Shown here in pieces: positions 1-6,622 of a DNA stretch of 25,388 nucleotides. Position 1 is the first letter of the stretch. Each line of letters starts with the position of its first letter. The translations under genes were made by a program, and so were the position numbers. The DNA is taken from positions 1-25,388 of the forward strand of contig JBJFGY010000116.1 in the NCBI GenBank assembly GCA_051893155.1, given 5' to 3'. Source of the DNA: UBA6448 sp051893155 (lineage in GTDB: Bacteria > Bacillota_I > Bacilli_A > RF39 > UBA660). The notes below the pieces were generated by a model that did not search any database, was not told where the DNA came from, and saw only the letters and a program-made list of their open reading frames with translations.

Positions 1-70
1 TTATCAACAATTTCATCTTTTTTCATGTCAAGTTTTATTTTTACCTAAACTCAAAGTATATTTTCAAAAA

Positions 71-102
71 ATCGGGTCCACACTTATCAAGACCACGATT
101 TA
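71..102 (-). terminator. Hairpin and T-run after surface-gene copy A
   Basis: On the minus strand ATCG(T)GGTC pairs with GACCCGAT around an 11-base loop and is followed by TTTTTT. The stem starts about 18 bases past the stop codon. A related stem lies at the same place after copy B. Confidence 0.6.
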
Positions 103-116
103 GTTATTTTAGAATT

Positions 117-1258
117 TTACATTCCAATTATATATGGATCAGACTCACTTCCACTTCCACTTACGACATATACATTAGATTTTAGATAAAGGGCTGGCCT
201 TGCTGCATACCCGTTATACGACTTGTCGTTGCCCAAAGACCCGCTAACGCCCACGCTAATAGGGTCTGATGAAGAATATGCACTCATTGTCCATTCCAAT
301 CCATTTGTAAATAACCAGTTTTTATCCATATAATAAAACACACCTTCAGATGTATCAAGTACCCCTGTAAATCCTTCTATTGCATATCCCCAATCACTTG
401 CATACATTAGTCCTATTTTTGACGCAGAACTTGTATAACTTGCTATTTCTTTAGTATATTGGCTATCTGCATTAACATATGAACCAGATGATGGCTCTCC
501 TACATTCCAATATACACTTTCTATCATACTTCCATAATAATCACTTTCATCTATTCCAATATTTGTGTAATCACATTTAGCAACAGGCGTTGAACCATAA
601 TAATTAGAATAACAATACTTTGCACATGTACTATCTGTATCACTTACCTTTCCTAAATAACATGTATTAAGTAGTTTTTGCATTGAACTAGCAGTCCATG
701 TTGAATCAGATGTAGAATATGGTTTATAAACTAAGCCTCCAATTGATTCTTTTCTTATTATTTTTACTCTATTTTCAGTTGATGCACATCCACTTGTTAT
801 GCATACTGGTACATATCCTATTATTCTCCACATTTCATCATTAAACCATACATAATTATCTGGATTATTTCCTTGATACCTATATCCATGGGTACTATTT
901 ACTATTTTACCATTACCACTTGTTCCTATTGTTGTCATTTTACTTGACAATAAAGAAGGACTCGTAGTAAATTCAACATCGCATTTAACTTTTCCTGTTA
1001 TATTAGTAATTTCTAATTCCCAATTACTTGGATTCCATCTACCTTTTGCATTATCACAAGTAACATTTACTGTATAAGCCCCAGAACTTGGAAATGATGA
1101 AGAAGATACTCCATCTATAGTAAGTGCAATTGTTGTTCCCTCATAATCAAAAGTCTTTGCCTTATTATTTAGTATATTATCAATATTAATAATATACTAA
1201 ATAATACTATTACTAAACTTAAACTTACTATTATTTTATTATTTTTTTTCTTCATCAT
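117..1258 (-). pseudogene. Frameshifted membrane-anchored surface protein (copy A of tandem pair)
   Basis: The reading frame is split. From the ATG at 1258 (preceded by the ribosome binding site AGAAGGT) a 29-residue peptide encodes a Lys/Asn-rich start and one hydrophobic helix, then stops at about 1200. A second frame begins just past that stop and stays open to 117. It carries a short beta-rich spacer (residues like VNVTCDNAKGRWNPSNW) and then an outer domain nearly identical to that of the neighbouring copy at 1350-2720. Adding one base near 1195 would join the frames into about 380 residues. The first ATG within the long frame, at 950, lies in the middle of the shared domain with no clear ribosome binding site, so it is a poor start. 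The domain contains the block YVWFNDEMWRIIGYVPVC, several Cys residues, and a C-terminal segment AARPALYLKSNVYVVSGSGS. I recognise the style as a surface-protein family common in gut Bacillota. Function unknown. Confidence 0.75.
207..266 (-). repeat. Hypervariable block in surface-gene copy A
   Basis: This 60-base, 20-codon segment aligns without gaps to 1440-1499 in copy B but differs at 23 positions, changing 14 of 20 residues. The 90 bases between it and the stop codon differ at only 6 positions, and the 60 bases on the other side at about 6. The unchanged residues are V, S, G, L, S and G at intervals. By my count the surrounding 80 bases are about 51% G+C, far above the rest of the gene. 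Confidence 0.7.
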
Positions 1259-1305
1259 TTACCTTCTTTCAATTTTTTAATTTGTTAAATTTATATTTTT
1301 TTCAA

Positions 1306-1334
1306 ATCAGGCCCACACTAGCGGACCACGATTC
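1306..1334 (-). terminator. Hairpin after surface-gene copy B
   Basis: On the minus strand ATCGTGGTCC pairs with GGGCCTGAT around a short loop, allowing one bulge and wobble pairs. It is followed only by TTTG, so it is a weaker terminator than its relative at 71-102. Base changes between the two copies largely keep the pairing. Confidence 0.5.
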
Positions 1335-1349
1335 ATTTATTTTAGACTC

Positions 1350-2720
1350 TCACATCCCAATTATATATGGATCTGCTTCACTTCCACTTCCACTTACGAC
1401 ATATACATTAGATTTTAGATAAAGGACTGGCCTTGCTGCACACCCGTAAGACGAGTATTGACTAACAAGATACCCGCTGAAATTCACGCGAAGAAGGTGT
1501 GACGAAGAATATGCGCTCATTGTCCATTCATGTCCATTTGAAAATAACCAGTTTTTATCCATATAATCGTCTGGACTTCCAGCGCTTCCCAGTACTCCTG
1601 TAAATTCTTCTATTGCATATCCCCAATCACTTGCATACATTAGTCCTATTTTTGATGTGCTGCTTGTATAACTTGCTATTTCTTTAGTATACTGATCATC
1701 AGCGTTAACATATCCAGATGATGATGGCTCTCCTACATTCCAATATACACTTTCTATCATACTTCCATAATAATCACTTTCATCTATTCCAATATTTGTG
1801 TAATCACATTTTGCTACTGGCTTTTGACTACTTGAATAGTATGAATAACAATAACTTGCACATGTACTATCTGTATCACTTACTTTACCTAAATAACATG
1901 TATTTAGTAGTTTTTGCATTGTACTATCTGTCCATGTTGAATCAGTTGCCGTATTTGCTTTATAAACAAGTGCTCCTATTGAAGAATTTCTTATTATTTT
2001 TACTCTATTTTCTGTTGATGTACATCCACTTGTCAGGCATACTGGTACATATCCAATTATTCTCCACATTTCATCATTAAACCATACATAATTATCCGGA
2101 TTATTTCCTTGATACCTATGTCCATGGGTACTTTCGGTAATTGTTCCATTTCCACTTGTTCCTGTAGTACTTGCTACTGTTGATAATAATGTTGGATTAC
2201 TAATTTGAGTAAAGTCTAAATTACTGATTGCATTTATATTAGTTATATTTTTAAGTCTTATACCATTTAATTTGTAATCCCAATATATATTTGAACTACT
2301 TCCATCCATATTAGAGCAATTTGAAAAACTTTTGGTATAAAGTGCATTTATATACTCTGGAGTTGCAACATTTATTATTACATCTGCTGGTGTTTCATAA
2401 TCAAAATAAAGACTGCAAACATCTGAACCTAACGTCGTAAACAAAACTGTACCTGCAGTGCTATCATAATTTGATACTGTACCACCATTTTCACAAAATG
2501 TTTTTGAGGTATTTAAAATATAATAACCTGTAGGAATCGAGCTTTGCGCTGTATAAGTTGACTGTCCATCACCTTTTACATATATAGCTAAATGTTTATT
2601 TAAATTACTTTTATTTGTTTTTAAAGTATTACTCTTAAAACTATATATTATTCTTATTACTAATAATAAAACTAAAATTAAACTTGATAATATAATTATT
2701 TTTTTATCTATTTTTTTCAT
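1350..2720 (-). CDS. Membrane-anchored surface protein (copy B of tandem pair)
   Basis: A 456-residue protein. Residues about 5-28 form a hydrophobic helix after a Lys-rich start, without an obvious cleavage site, so it probably stays anchored with the rest outside. Residues about 45-110 form a first small domain with a Cys pair (FCENGG and DVCSLYFDY). Residues about 190-456 form the domain shared with copy A, including YVWFNDEMWRIIGYVPVC, a second Cys-rich stretch (CYLGKVSDTDSTCASYCYS) and the ending AARPVLYLKSN. The alternation of Trp, Gly and a final Gly/Ala-x-Arg-Pro strand recalls C-type-lectin or formylglycine-enzyme-like surface domains, but that is an impression and not a match. The start is set by GGAG six bases upstream. 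A possible promoter has TATTAT preceded by TGT at 2739-2744. The 60 bases at 1440-1499 are GC-richer than the rest of the gene and differ strongly from copy A. Confidence 0.8.
   Translation of the reverse strand: MKKIDKKIIILSSLILVLLLVIRIIYSFKSNTLKTNKSNLNKHLAIYVKGDGQSTYTAQSSIPTGYYILNTSKTFCENGGTVSNYDSTAGTVLFTTLGSDVCSLYFDYETPADVIINVATPEYINALYTKSFSNCSNMDGSSSNIYWDYKLNGIRLKNITNINAISNLDFTQISNPTLLSTVASTTGTSGNGTITESTHGHRYQGNNPDNYVWFNDEMWRIIGYVPVCLTSGCTSTENRVKIIRNSSIGALVYKANTATDSTWTDSTMQKLLNTCYLGKVSDTDSTCASYCYSYYSSSQKPVAKCDYTNIGIDESDYYGSMIESVYWNVGEPSSSGYVNADDQYTKEIASYTSSTSKIGLMYASDWGYAIEEFTGVLGSAGSPDDYMDKNWLFSNGHEWTMSAYSSSHLLRVNFSGYLVSQYSSYGCAARPVLYLKSNVYVVSGSGSEADPYIIGM
1440..1499 (-). repeat. Hypervariable block in surface-gene copy B
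   Basis: Partner of the block at 207-266: same length, same frame and position relative to the stop codon. The surrounding 80 bases are about 48% G+C by my count. The codons include GC-ending ones (CGC, GTG, AGC, GGG, TCG) that are rare in neighbouring genes. Confidence 0.7.
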
Positions 2721-2789
2721 ATGTTCTCCTACTATTAAATAATAACATATTTTTTTTAATAATTTAATACTTTTTTTAAATCCCTAAAA

Positions 2790-2814
2790 ATAAAAAAAAG
2801 AAGCGAAAGACTCC
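2790..2814 (-). terminator. Terminator of the ATPase gene
   Basis: On the minus strand GGAGT pairs with GCTTC around CTTTC and is followed by eight or more T. The stem begins inside the TAG stop codon of the ATPase gene. Confidence 0.55.
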
Positions 2815-4091
2815 TAATTTTTAAGTGCTGTAATAGGAACTACATAAACACCATCTGGTCTTATATATGCTAAATTACTCATTGCACATATAACACATAA
2901 TATTTTGGGATTTTTTCCATTTTCTTCTTTTATTGAATTGGAAATATTTATTAAATTTTCAGCAGCTTTATCAATAGCATTAACTCCAAGTTTAATTTCA
3001 AATGCACACCATGAACCATCTTCAAGTTCTATTACAAAATCAATTTCTCTATTTAAATAATCTTGATAATGATAGCATTTTGCATTAAATGAACTAGCAT
3101 ATATTTTTAAATCCCTTTCAACCATTGATTCAAACATAAATCCAAAGGTTTCTAAATCATTAATTAATTTTTCTTCTGTTAAATTTAAAATTGCACATGC
3201 AATAGATGGATCTGCAAAATGTCTTTTTTCTGATTGTTTTACTCTTACGCTTGATCTAATATTAATAGCAAAAGGTTCATCATTATCAAGTAAAAATAAT
3301 TTATCTAAAGCATTTAAATAAGATGCAATTGTATCTAAATCAATATCATCATTATCAATTTCTTTTATATCTTTTCTAATAGTTGCATTAGAAACAGTTG
3401 TACTTTCATTTCTAGCTAATGATTTTAATAATAATTTTACTTTATGTTTATCTCTATTAACTCCATCTAATCTATATAAATCATCATTTATTATTAAATC
3501 TAAATATTCACTAACTATTTTCCTTGAATCATCAGAAGAATAAGTTAAATTTCCAGGCCATCCACCTCGAATAATTAAACTAGCTATTTTTTTTAAATTA
3601 ACTTCTCCAGTTCTTTTGGATATTTTTTTTCCATCACAAATATCTTTTAACGAAATAACACCACTTGAATCACCAGATTCATATAATGACATAGTTCGAA
3701 GTTGTAATTTCCCAAATCTACCTGCCCCACTATGAGATATACCATTTCTTTTAGGAGTAGAAGAACCAGTTAATATGTACTGACCTTTTAATCCAGTTTT
3801 ATCAACATCGTATCTTATTTCATCCCATAAATTTGTTGCTTCTTGCCACTCATCAATAAGTTTTGGCTTTTCACCTTCTAAAATAAGTTCTGGCGATATT
3901 TTTGCAAGTTCAACTTCATTAGAACCATCACCAGTTTTTTTATAAAGTAAACTCTCACTTTTAGCATGATATCTACCAGTCCAAGTTTTTCCACAATACT
4001 TTGGTCCTTCAATAACTATAGCACCGAATAATTGTAAATACTTTTCAATTTGATCATCAATAATTCTTTTTTTATAATTTTTAATATCCAT
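2814..4091 (-). CDS. AAA ATPase with C-terminal DUF4143 nuclease-like domain
   Basis: A 425-residue protein of the AAA_14/DUF4143 family. Residues about 25-115 carry the ATPase core: the Walker A loop GPKYCGKT (29-36), the Walker B stretch KLIDEWQ (ending near 83), and ILTGSS as a sensor strand. The C-terminal quarter has REIDFVIEL followed by CAFEIKLG, the spacing of a PD-(D/E)xK nuclease fold, which DUF4143 proteins often keep. Cellular roles in this family are poorly known; many copies sit in accessory DNA. Start choice: a frame extension to a TTG at 4103 is possible, but that TTG is part of TTGGAGG, a strong ribosome binding site placed correctly for the ATG at 4091. A well-formed promoter lies at 4116-4144, and tandem repeats lie just upstream of it. 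Confidence 0.85.
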   Translation of the reverse strand: MDIKNYKKRIIDDQIEKYLQLFGAIVIEGPKYCGKTWTGRYHAKSESLLYKKTGDGSNEVELAKISPELILEGEKPKLIDEWQEATNLWDEIRYDVDKTGLKGQYILTGSSTPKRNGISHSGAGRFGKLQLRTMSLYESGDSSGVISLKDICDGKKISKRTGEVNLKKIASLIIRGGWPGNLTYSSDDSRKIVSEYLDLIINDDLYRLDGVNRDKHKVKLLLKSLARNESTTVSNATIRKDIKEIDNDDIDLDTIASYLNALDKLFLLDNDEPFAINIRSSVRVKQSEKRHFADPSIACAILNLTEEKLINDLETFGFMFESMVERDLKIYASSFNAKCYHYQDYLNREIDFVIELEDGSWCAFEIKLGVNAIDKAAENLINISNSIKEENGKNPKILCVICAMSNLAYIRPDGVYVVPITALKN

Positions 4092-4115
4092 CGAATCCTC
4101 CAAATATATAGCTAT

Positions 4116-4144
4116 ATTATATAATATATATTAATTTAAATCAA
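4116..4144 (-). promoter_or_regulatory. Promoter of the ATPase gene
   Basis: The -35 TTGATT (4139-4144) and -10 TATAAT (4116-4121) are separated by exactly 17 bases. Transcription would start about 20 bases before the GGAGG of the ATPase gene. Confidence 0.7.
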
Positions 4145-4148
4145 TTCT

Positions 4149-4210
4149 ATTCCGTGATATTTTGTAATTTCATTCCGTGATATTTTGTAATTTCATTCCG
4201 TGATATTTTT
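4149..4210. repeat. Three 23-base tandem repeats upstream of the ATPase promoter
   Basis: Units begin at 4149, 4172 and 4195. The first two are identical; the third matches for 15 bases and then drifts. The core ATTCCGTGATATTTT contains a GC step (CCGTG) that stands out in this AT-rich gap. The array ends at the stop codon of the 151-residue gene and abuts the -35 region of the ATPase promoter, so it could be an operator array or part of the 3' end of the upstream transcript. Confidence 0.8.
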
Positions 4211-4665
4211 TATAGTTTTAAATTTAATACATTATTATGTTCTTTTTCATTATATATAAATGTACTTTGATAATCTTTTGTTTGTAAAAAATTATAATAA
4301 TTAAAATTAAGTGGTAATGCTTCAATACTTTTTAAATTTATTAAATTTATTAAATTACTTGGAATAGCATATTCTATAACATAATCATCTTTTTTTAAAT
4401 TACTTTTATTAATATATTTTCCAATACCTTGATATTTACTTAATAAATCTTCATCTATAACAAATGTACAAATAAATCTTTTTAATGTATTGCTTAAATA
4501 AAAAATATCTTCTTTATTCTTAAAAAAATGCATATAAAAAGTATTTGGAAGATAATTATGATTATTATTTTGAATATTTTCATATTTACTTCCTATTTCA
4601 TTAAAAGATTTATTATTAATAAACTTTGTAATTTCTAATTTATTACAAACTCTATATACTAACAT
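4210..4665 (-). CDS. Unidentified 151-residue protein
   Basis: I do not recognise a named family. It is a soluble protein, rich in Asn, Lys, Tyr and Ile, with no signal peptide or membrane helix. It begins MLVYRVCNKLEI, has NNNHNY near residue 35, MHFF near 45, a GIGKYI turn near 80 and DDYVIEYAI near 93-101. An early Y-R, a central His/aromatic segment and a later Glu in a beta strand would fit an ADP-ribosyltransferase-like fold, but this is only a guess from residue pattern. The ribosome binding site AAAGGGGG lies just before the ATG at 4665, and a promoter is visible at 4691-4718. The gene runs toward the ATPase, with about 120 bases and the tandem repeats between them; the ATPase has its own promoter. 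Confidence 0.6.
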   Translation of the reverse strand: MLVYRVCNKLEITKFINNKSFNEIGSKYENIQNNNHNYLPNTFYMHFFKNKEDIFYLSNTLKRFICTFVIDEDLLSKYQGIGKYINKSNLKKDDYVIEYAIPSNLINLINLKSIEALPLNFNYYNFLQTKDYQSTFIYNEKEHNNVLNLKL

Positions 4666-4690
4666 ATTTCCCCCTTTAAAAAACTAATAT

Positions 4691-4718
4691 AGTTTACCAC
4701 AATAAAATTATTTGTCAA
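4691..4718 (-). promoter_or_regulatory. Promoter of the 151-residue gene
   Basis: The -35 TTGACA (4713-4718), a 16-base spacer and the -10 TAAACT (4691-4696) with TGG immediately before it. It overlaps the -35 box of the divergent ferredoxin promoter. Confidence 0.65.
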
Positions 4719-4740
4719 ATTTATTATAAATTGATATAAT
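4712..4740 (+). promoter_or_regulatory. Promoter of the ferredoxin gene
   Basis: The -35 TTGTCA (4712-4717), a 17-base spacer and the -10 TATAAT (4735-4740), with the ATG 15 bases beyond. The TTTGTCAAA core supplies a -35 box to both strands. Confidence 0.7.
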
Positions 4741-4755
4741 ACTTTTGGAGGAATT

Positions 4756-5001
4756 ATGAAAAAATTAATAGTTGATCAAAACAGATGTATTGGTTGTGGC
4801 GCTTGTGTTGCAATAGATAGTGAACATTTTGACTTTGATGAAAATGGTTTATCTCATGTTATTAAAGAAGATAACCTTGAAACTGAAGAAGTAAATAATG
4901 CAATTCATTCTTGCCCAGTTAATGCAATTAGTATTAGTGAAGAAGAAAAATGCAATTGTGAACATTGTGAATGTGAAGATTGTCATTGTGATGAGAATTA
5001 A
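4756..5001 (+). CDS. 4Fe-4S ferredoxin with Cys-rich tail
   Basis: An 81-residue electron carrier. Cys11, Cys14 and Cys17 (CIGCGAC) and Cys53 (HSCPVNAI) match the single-cluster 4Fe-4S ferredoxin pattern of Firmicutes. Between them the acidic stretch EHFDFDENG is typical of the family. After the usual domain end near residue 61 there is an added tail, residues 66-78, with six Cys and two His in 13 residues (CNCEHCECEDCHC). Such a tail is not part of the standard fold and could bind a metal. The gene stands alone with its own promoter, a strong ribosome binding site (TTGGAGG) and a terminator directly after the stop codon, divergent from the 151-residue gene and convergent with rluB. Partner enzymes are not in the window. 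Confidence 0.9.
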   Translation: MKKLIVDQNRCIGCGACVAIDSEHFDFDENGLSHVIKEDNLETEEVNNAIHSCPVNAISISEEEKCNCEHCECEDCHCDEN

Positions 5002-5028
5002 AAAAGTCCTTTTAAAAAGGATTTTTTT
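5001..5028. terminator. Bidirectional terminator between ferredoxin and rluB
   Basis: A stem of TCCTTT and AAAGGA, extended by flanking A and T runs, lies between the two convergent stop codons. T runs follow it on both strands. Confidence 0.8.
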
Positions 5029-5734
5029 AATTACGATAAAGTTTTTTTACTTCTTTAATAGAAAGTTTTCGATATTCTCCCGATTTAAGGTTTCCTATAG
5101 TTAAAAAATCATAATTAGTTCTTGTAAGTTTATCTACTAAAAGACCTATACTTTCAAATATTTTTTTAACTATATGATTTCTTCCTTCAATAATAGATAT
5201 ACTTATAAAAGTTATATTTTTTTGATTATCTATTTTTTTTACTTTAAAATTAATTATATTTACTTTACGATTATCTATATATATACCAGTTTTTAATTTA
5301 TTAATTTGCTCTTTATTAATAACTCCTTTACATTTAGCAAGATATGTTTTTACGACTTTATTTTTGGGATGAGTTAAATGATTTGCTAGATTTCCATCAT
5401 TAGTAAGTATTATAAGACCAGTTGTATCATAATCAAGTCTTCCAATAGGATATATTCTTTCATTTGTATTAATTAAATCTACAACAGTTTTTCTTCCCTT
5501 TTCATCTTTTACTGAAGAAATAACCCCTCTTGGTTTATTTAATAAATAATATACTTTATTATCATTAGTGCATATTTCTTTTCCTTCTATTTCAATTTTA
5601 TCATTTTCATTAATTTTATCACCTAGTTTTATAATATTCCCATTAACTTTAACTTTGCCTTCTTCAATAAGTTTTTCTGCATTTCTTCTTGAAGTATAGC
5701 CTCTATTAGCAATAATTTTTTGAACTCTTTCCAT
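5027..5734 (-). CDS. rluB: 23S rRNA pseudouridine synthase, RluB/RsuA family
   Basis: A 235-residue enzyme that converts a uridine of ribosomal RNA to pseudouridine. Residues 1-50 form an S4 RNA-binding domain (RVQKIIANRGYTSRRNAE and VKVNG). The catalytic domain follows with the loop IGRLDYDTTGLIIL, in which Asp101 is the expected nucleophile, and with LTHPKNKVVKTY and EGRNHIVKK. RluB of large-subunit rRNA is favoured over RsuA because of the gene neighbourhood: rluB follows spmB in Bacillus subtilis. A longer frame to 5788 adds 18 hydrophobic residues that do not fit the family. The ATG at 5734 starts the S4 domain directly and has GTGGTG upstream. A TGG-TATACT extended -10 lies at 5752-5757, giving a very short leader. 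Confidence 0.9.
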   Translation of the reverse strand: MERVQKIIANRGYTSRRNAEKLIEEGKVKVNGNIIKLGDKINENDKIEIEGKEICTNDNKVYYLLNKPRGVISSVKDEKGRKTVVDLINTNERIYPIGRLDYDTTGLIILTNDGNLANHLTHPKNKVVKTYLAKCKGVINKEQINKLKTGIYIDNRKVNIINFKVKKIDNQKNITFISISIIEGRNHIVKKIFESIGLLVDKLTRTNYDFLTIGNLKSGEYRKLSIKEVKKLYRN

Positions 5735-6112
5735 TTTTTCACCACATATTAAGTATACCACGAATACTATTGAACATAAAGATTTCAAAGTTAAGATTTT
5801 GATTTCATTATGTTTTTTTGTTGATATGATTATTAATTAATTATTTATTTTATTTTTATAAGTATTATTTATTTCATCTATTTTGTTTATATATTACATT
5901 CTTTTCTATCTTATAAAAATCCACCTAACTCAGCAATGATTTAGGTGGAAACCATATATTTGGCAACACTCAACATACTACTATTGAATGTTCCGTTTTT
6001 ATTTTATGCAAGTTTCCTTGACATATTCATAATATCATAAAAATGACTTTTTAACAAGTTGTTAGAAGTAGTACAACAACTCCTAGGGCAAAAGAAATAG
6101 TTTATAATAACT
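5735..6112. other. Spacer between rluB and spmB with hairpins and a possible decayed ORF end
   Basis: There is no intact gene. On the minus strand one frame reads a peptide-like stretch (CPRSCCTTSNN, then SHFYDIMNMSRKLA), a TAA at 6004-6006, and then NKNGTFNSSMLSVAKY up to a stop at 5941-5943. This looks like the decayed end of a gene, perhaps a transposase, but I cannot name a family. Three stems are visible on the minus strand: AGTTGTT/AACAACT (6057-6081), CATTCAA/TTGAGTG (5967-5990) and CCACCTAA/TTAGGTGG (5921-5948). The rest, 5749-5910, is AT-rich with nothing I can identify beyond the rluB promoter. Confidence 0.35.
5912..5948 (-). terminator. Strong hairpin with T-run downstream of spmB
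   Basis: On the minus strand CCACCTAA pairs perfectly with TTAGGTGG around 12 bases, followed by ATTTTTAT. It could end the spm transcript about 170 bases past spmB, or be the terminator left by a decayed mobile element. Confidence 0.6.
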
Positions 6113-6622
6113 TTAAAAGAAAATGTTAGTAAGAATAAATGCCATAATTAAACCTACTAAATCAGCCATTAAACCGACAAATAAAGTATATCTTGTCTTA
6201 GAAACTTTTATAGAACTATAATATAAAGCAAGAACATATATAGTAGTGTCTGTACAGCCTTGAATAACCGATGATAAAAATCCTGGATATGAATCTGGTC
6301 CATAAATTTCAAATATATTTGTCATTATTGTTAGAGATGCAGTTCCCGATATAGGTCTTAAAAACGCCATTGGAAGTATTTCTTGTGGTAAATTTAAAAA
6401 TTTTGTAATAGGTTTTAATAAAAAGAGCAAAACATTACTATCTAAAAAAATATTTACTGCAAAAACCATAGCAAGCACAGCTGGAAAAATATTATAAACT
6501 GTTTTAAGTCCATCTTTAGCACCATTTAAAAAAGAAGAATAAATATCTATTTTTTTATGATAACCATATAAAACTACAAACAAAATAAAAATAGGTATTA
6601 CAATAATAGAAAATATCTTCAT
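6113..6622 (-). CDS. spmB: Spore maturation protein B
   Basis: A 169-residue integral membrane protein of the nucleoside-recognition (Gate) family, needed with SpmA for spore core dehydration in Bacillus. It has several hydrophobic helices and family-typical segments: FLNGAKDGLKTVYNIFPAVL near the start, LPMAFLRPISGTASL in the middle and IQGCTDTTIYVLALYY after it. A longer frame to 6676 only reads back through the end of spmA. The ATG at 6622-6620 overlaps the TGA of spmA at 6621-6619 and has GAGGG in front, the classic arrangement for translational coupling of the pair. Confidence 0.92.
   Translation of the reverse strand: MKIFSIIVIPIFILFVVLYGYHKKIDIYSSFLNGAKDGLKTVYNIFPAVLAMVFAVNIFLDSNVLLFLLKPITKFLNLPQEILPMAFLRPISGTASLTIMTNIFEIYGPDSYPGFLSSVIQGCTDTTIYVLALYYSSIKVSKTRYTLFVGLMADLVGLIMAFILTNIFF

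Noticed and set aside
1..26. Start of another minus-strand gene at the left edge (ATG at 26, reading MKKDEIVD)
   Set aside because: Only eight codons are visible and the ribosome binding site is weak and distant, so it cannot be supported.
1718..2080. Plus-strand open frame inside surface-gene copy B
   Set aside because: It is the mirror of the coding strand, with low-complexity His/Leu/Tyr composition and no ribosome binding site. The same applies to other open frames opposite rluB, yugP, cysS, gltX and the DUF11 gene.
1..2800. Reverse transcriptase or template repeat near the hypervariable genes
   Set aside because: I looked on both strands for a second GC-rich relative of the variable block and for a polymerase gene and found neither in this window.
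4092..4103. TTG start for the ATPase gene
   Set aside because: The TTG is part of TTGGAGG, the ribosome binding site for the ATG at 4091.
4149..4210. Tandem repeats as a CRISPR array
   Set aside because: The 23-base units are contiguous with no spacers between them, only three are present, and no cas gene is nearby.
5735..5788. Longer N-terminus for rluB
   Set aside because: The 18 extra residues are hydrophobic, precede a standard S4 domain start and overlap the likely promoter.
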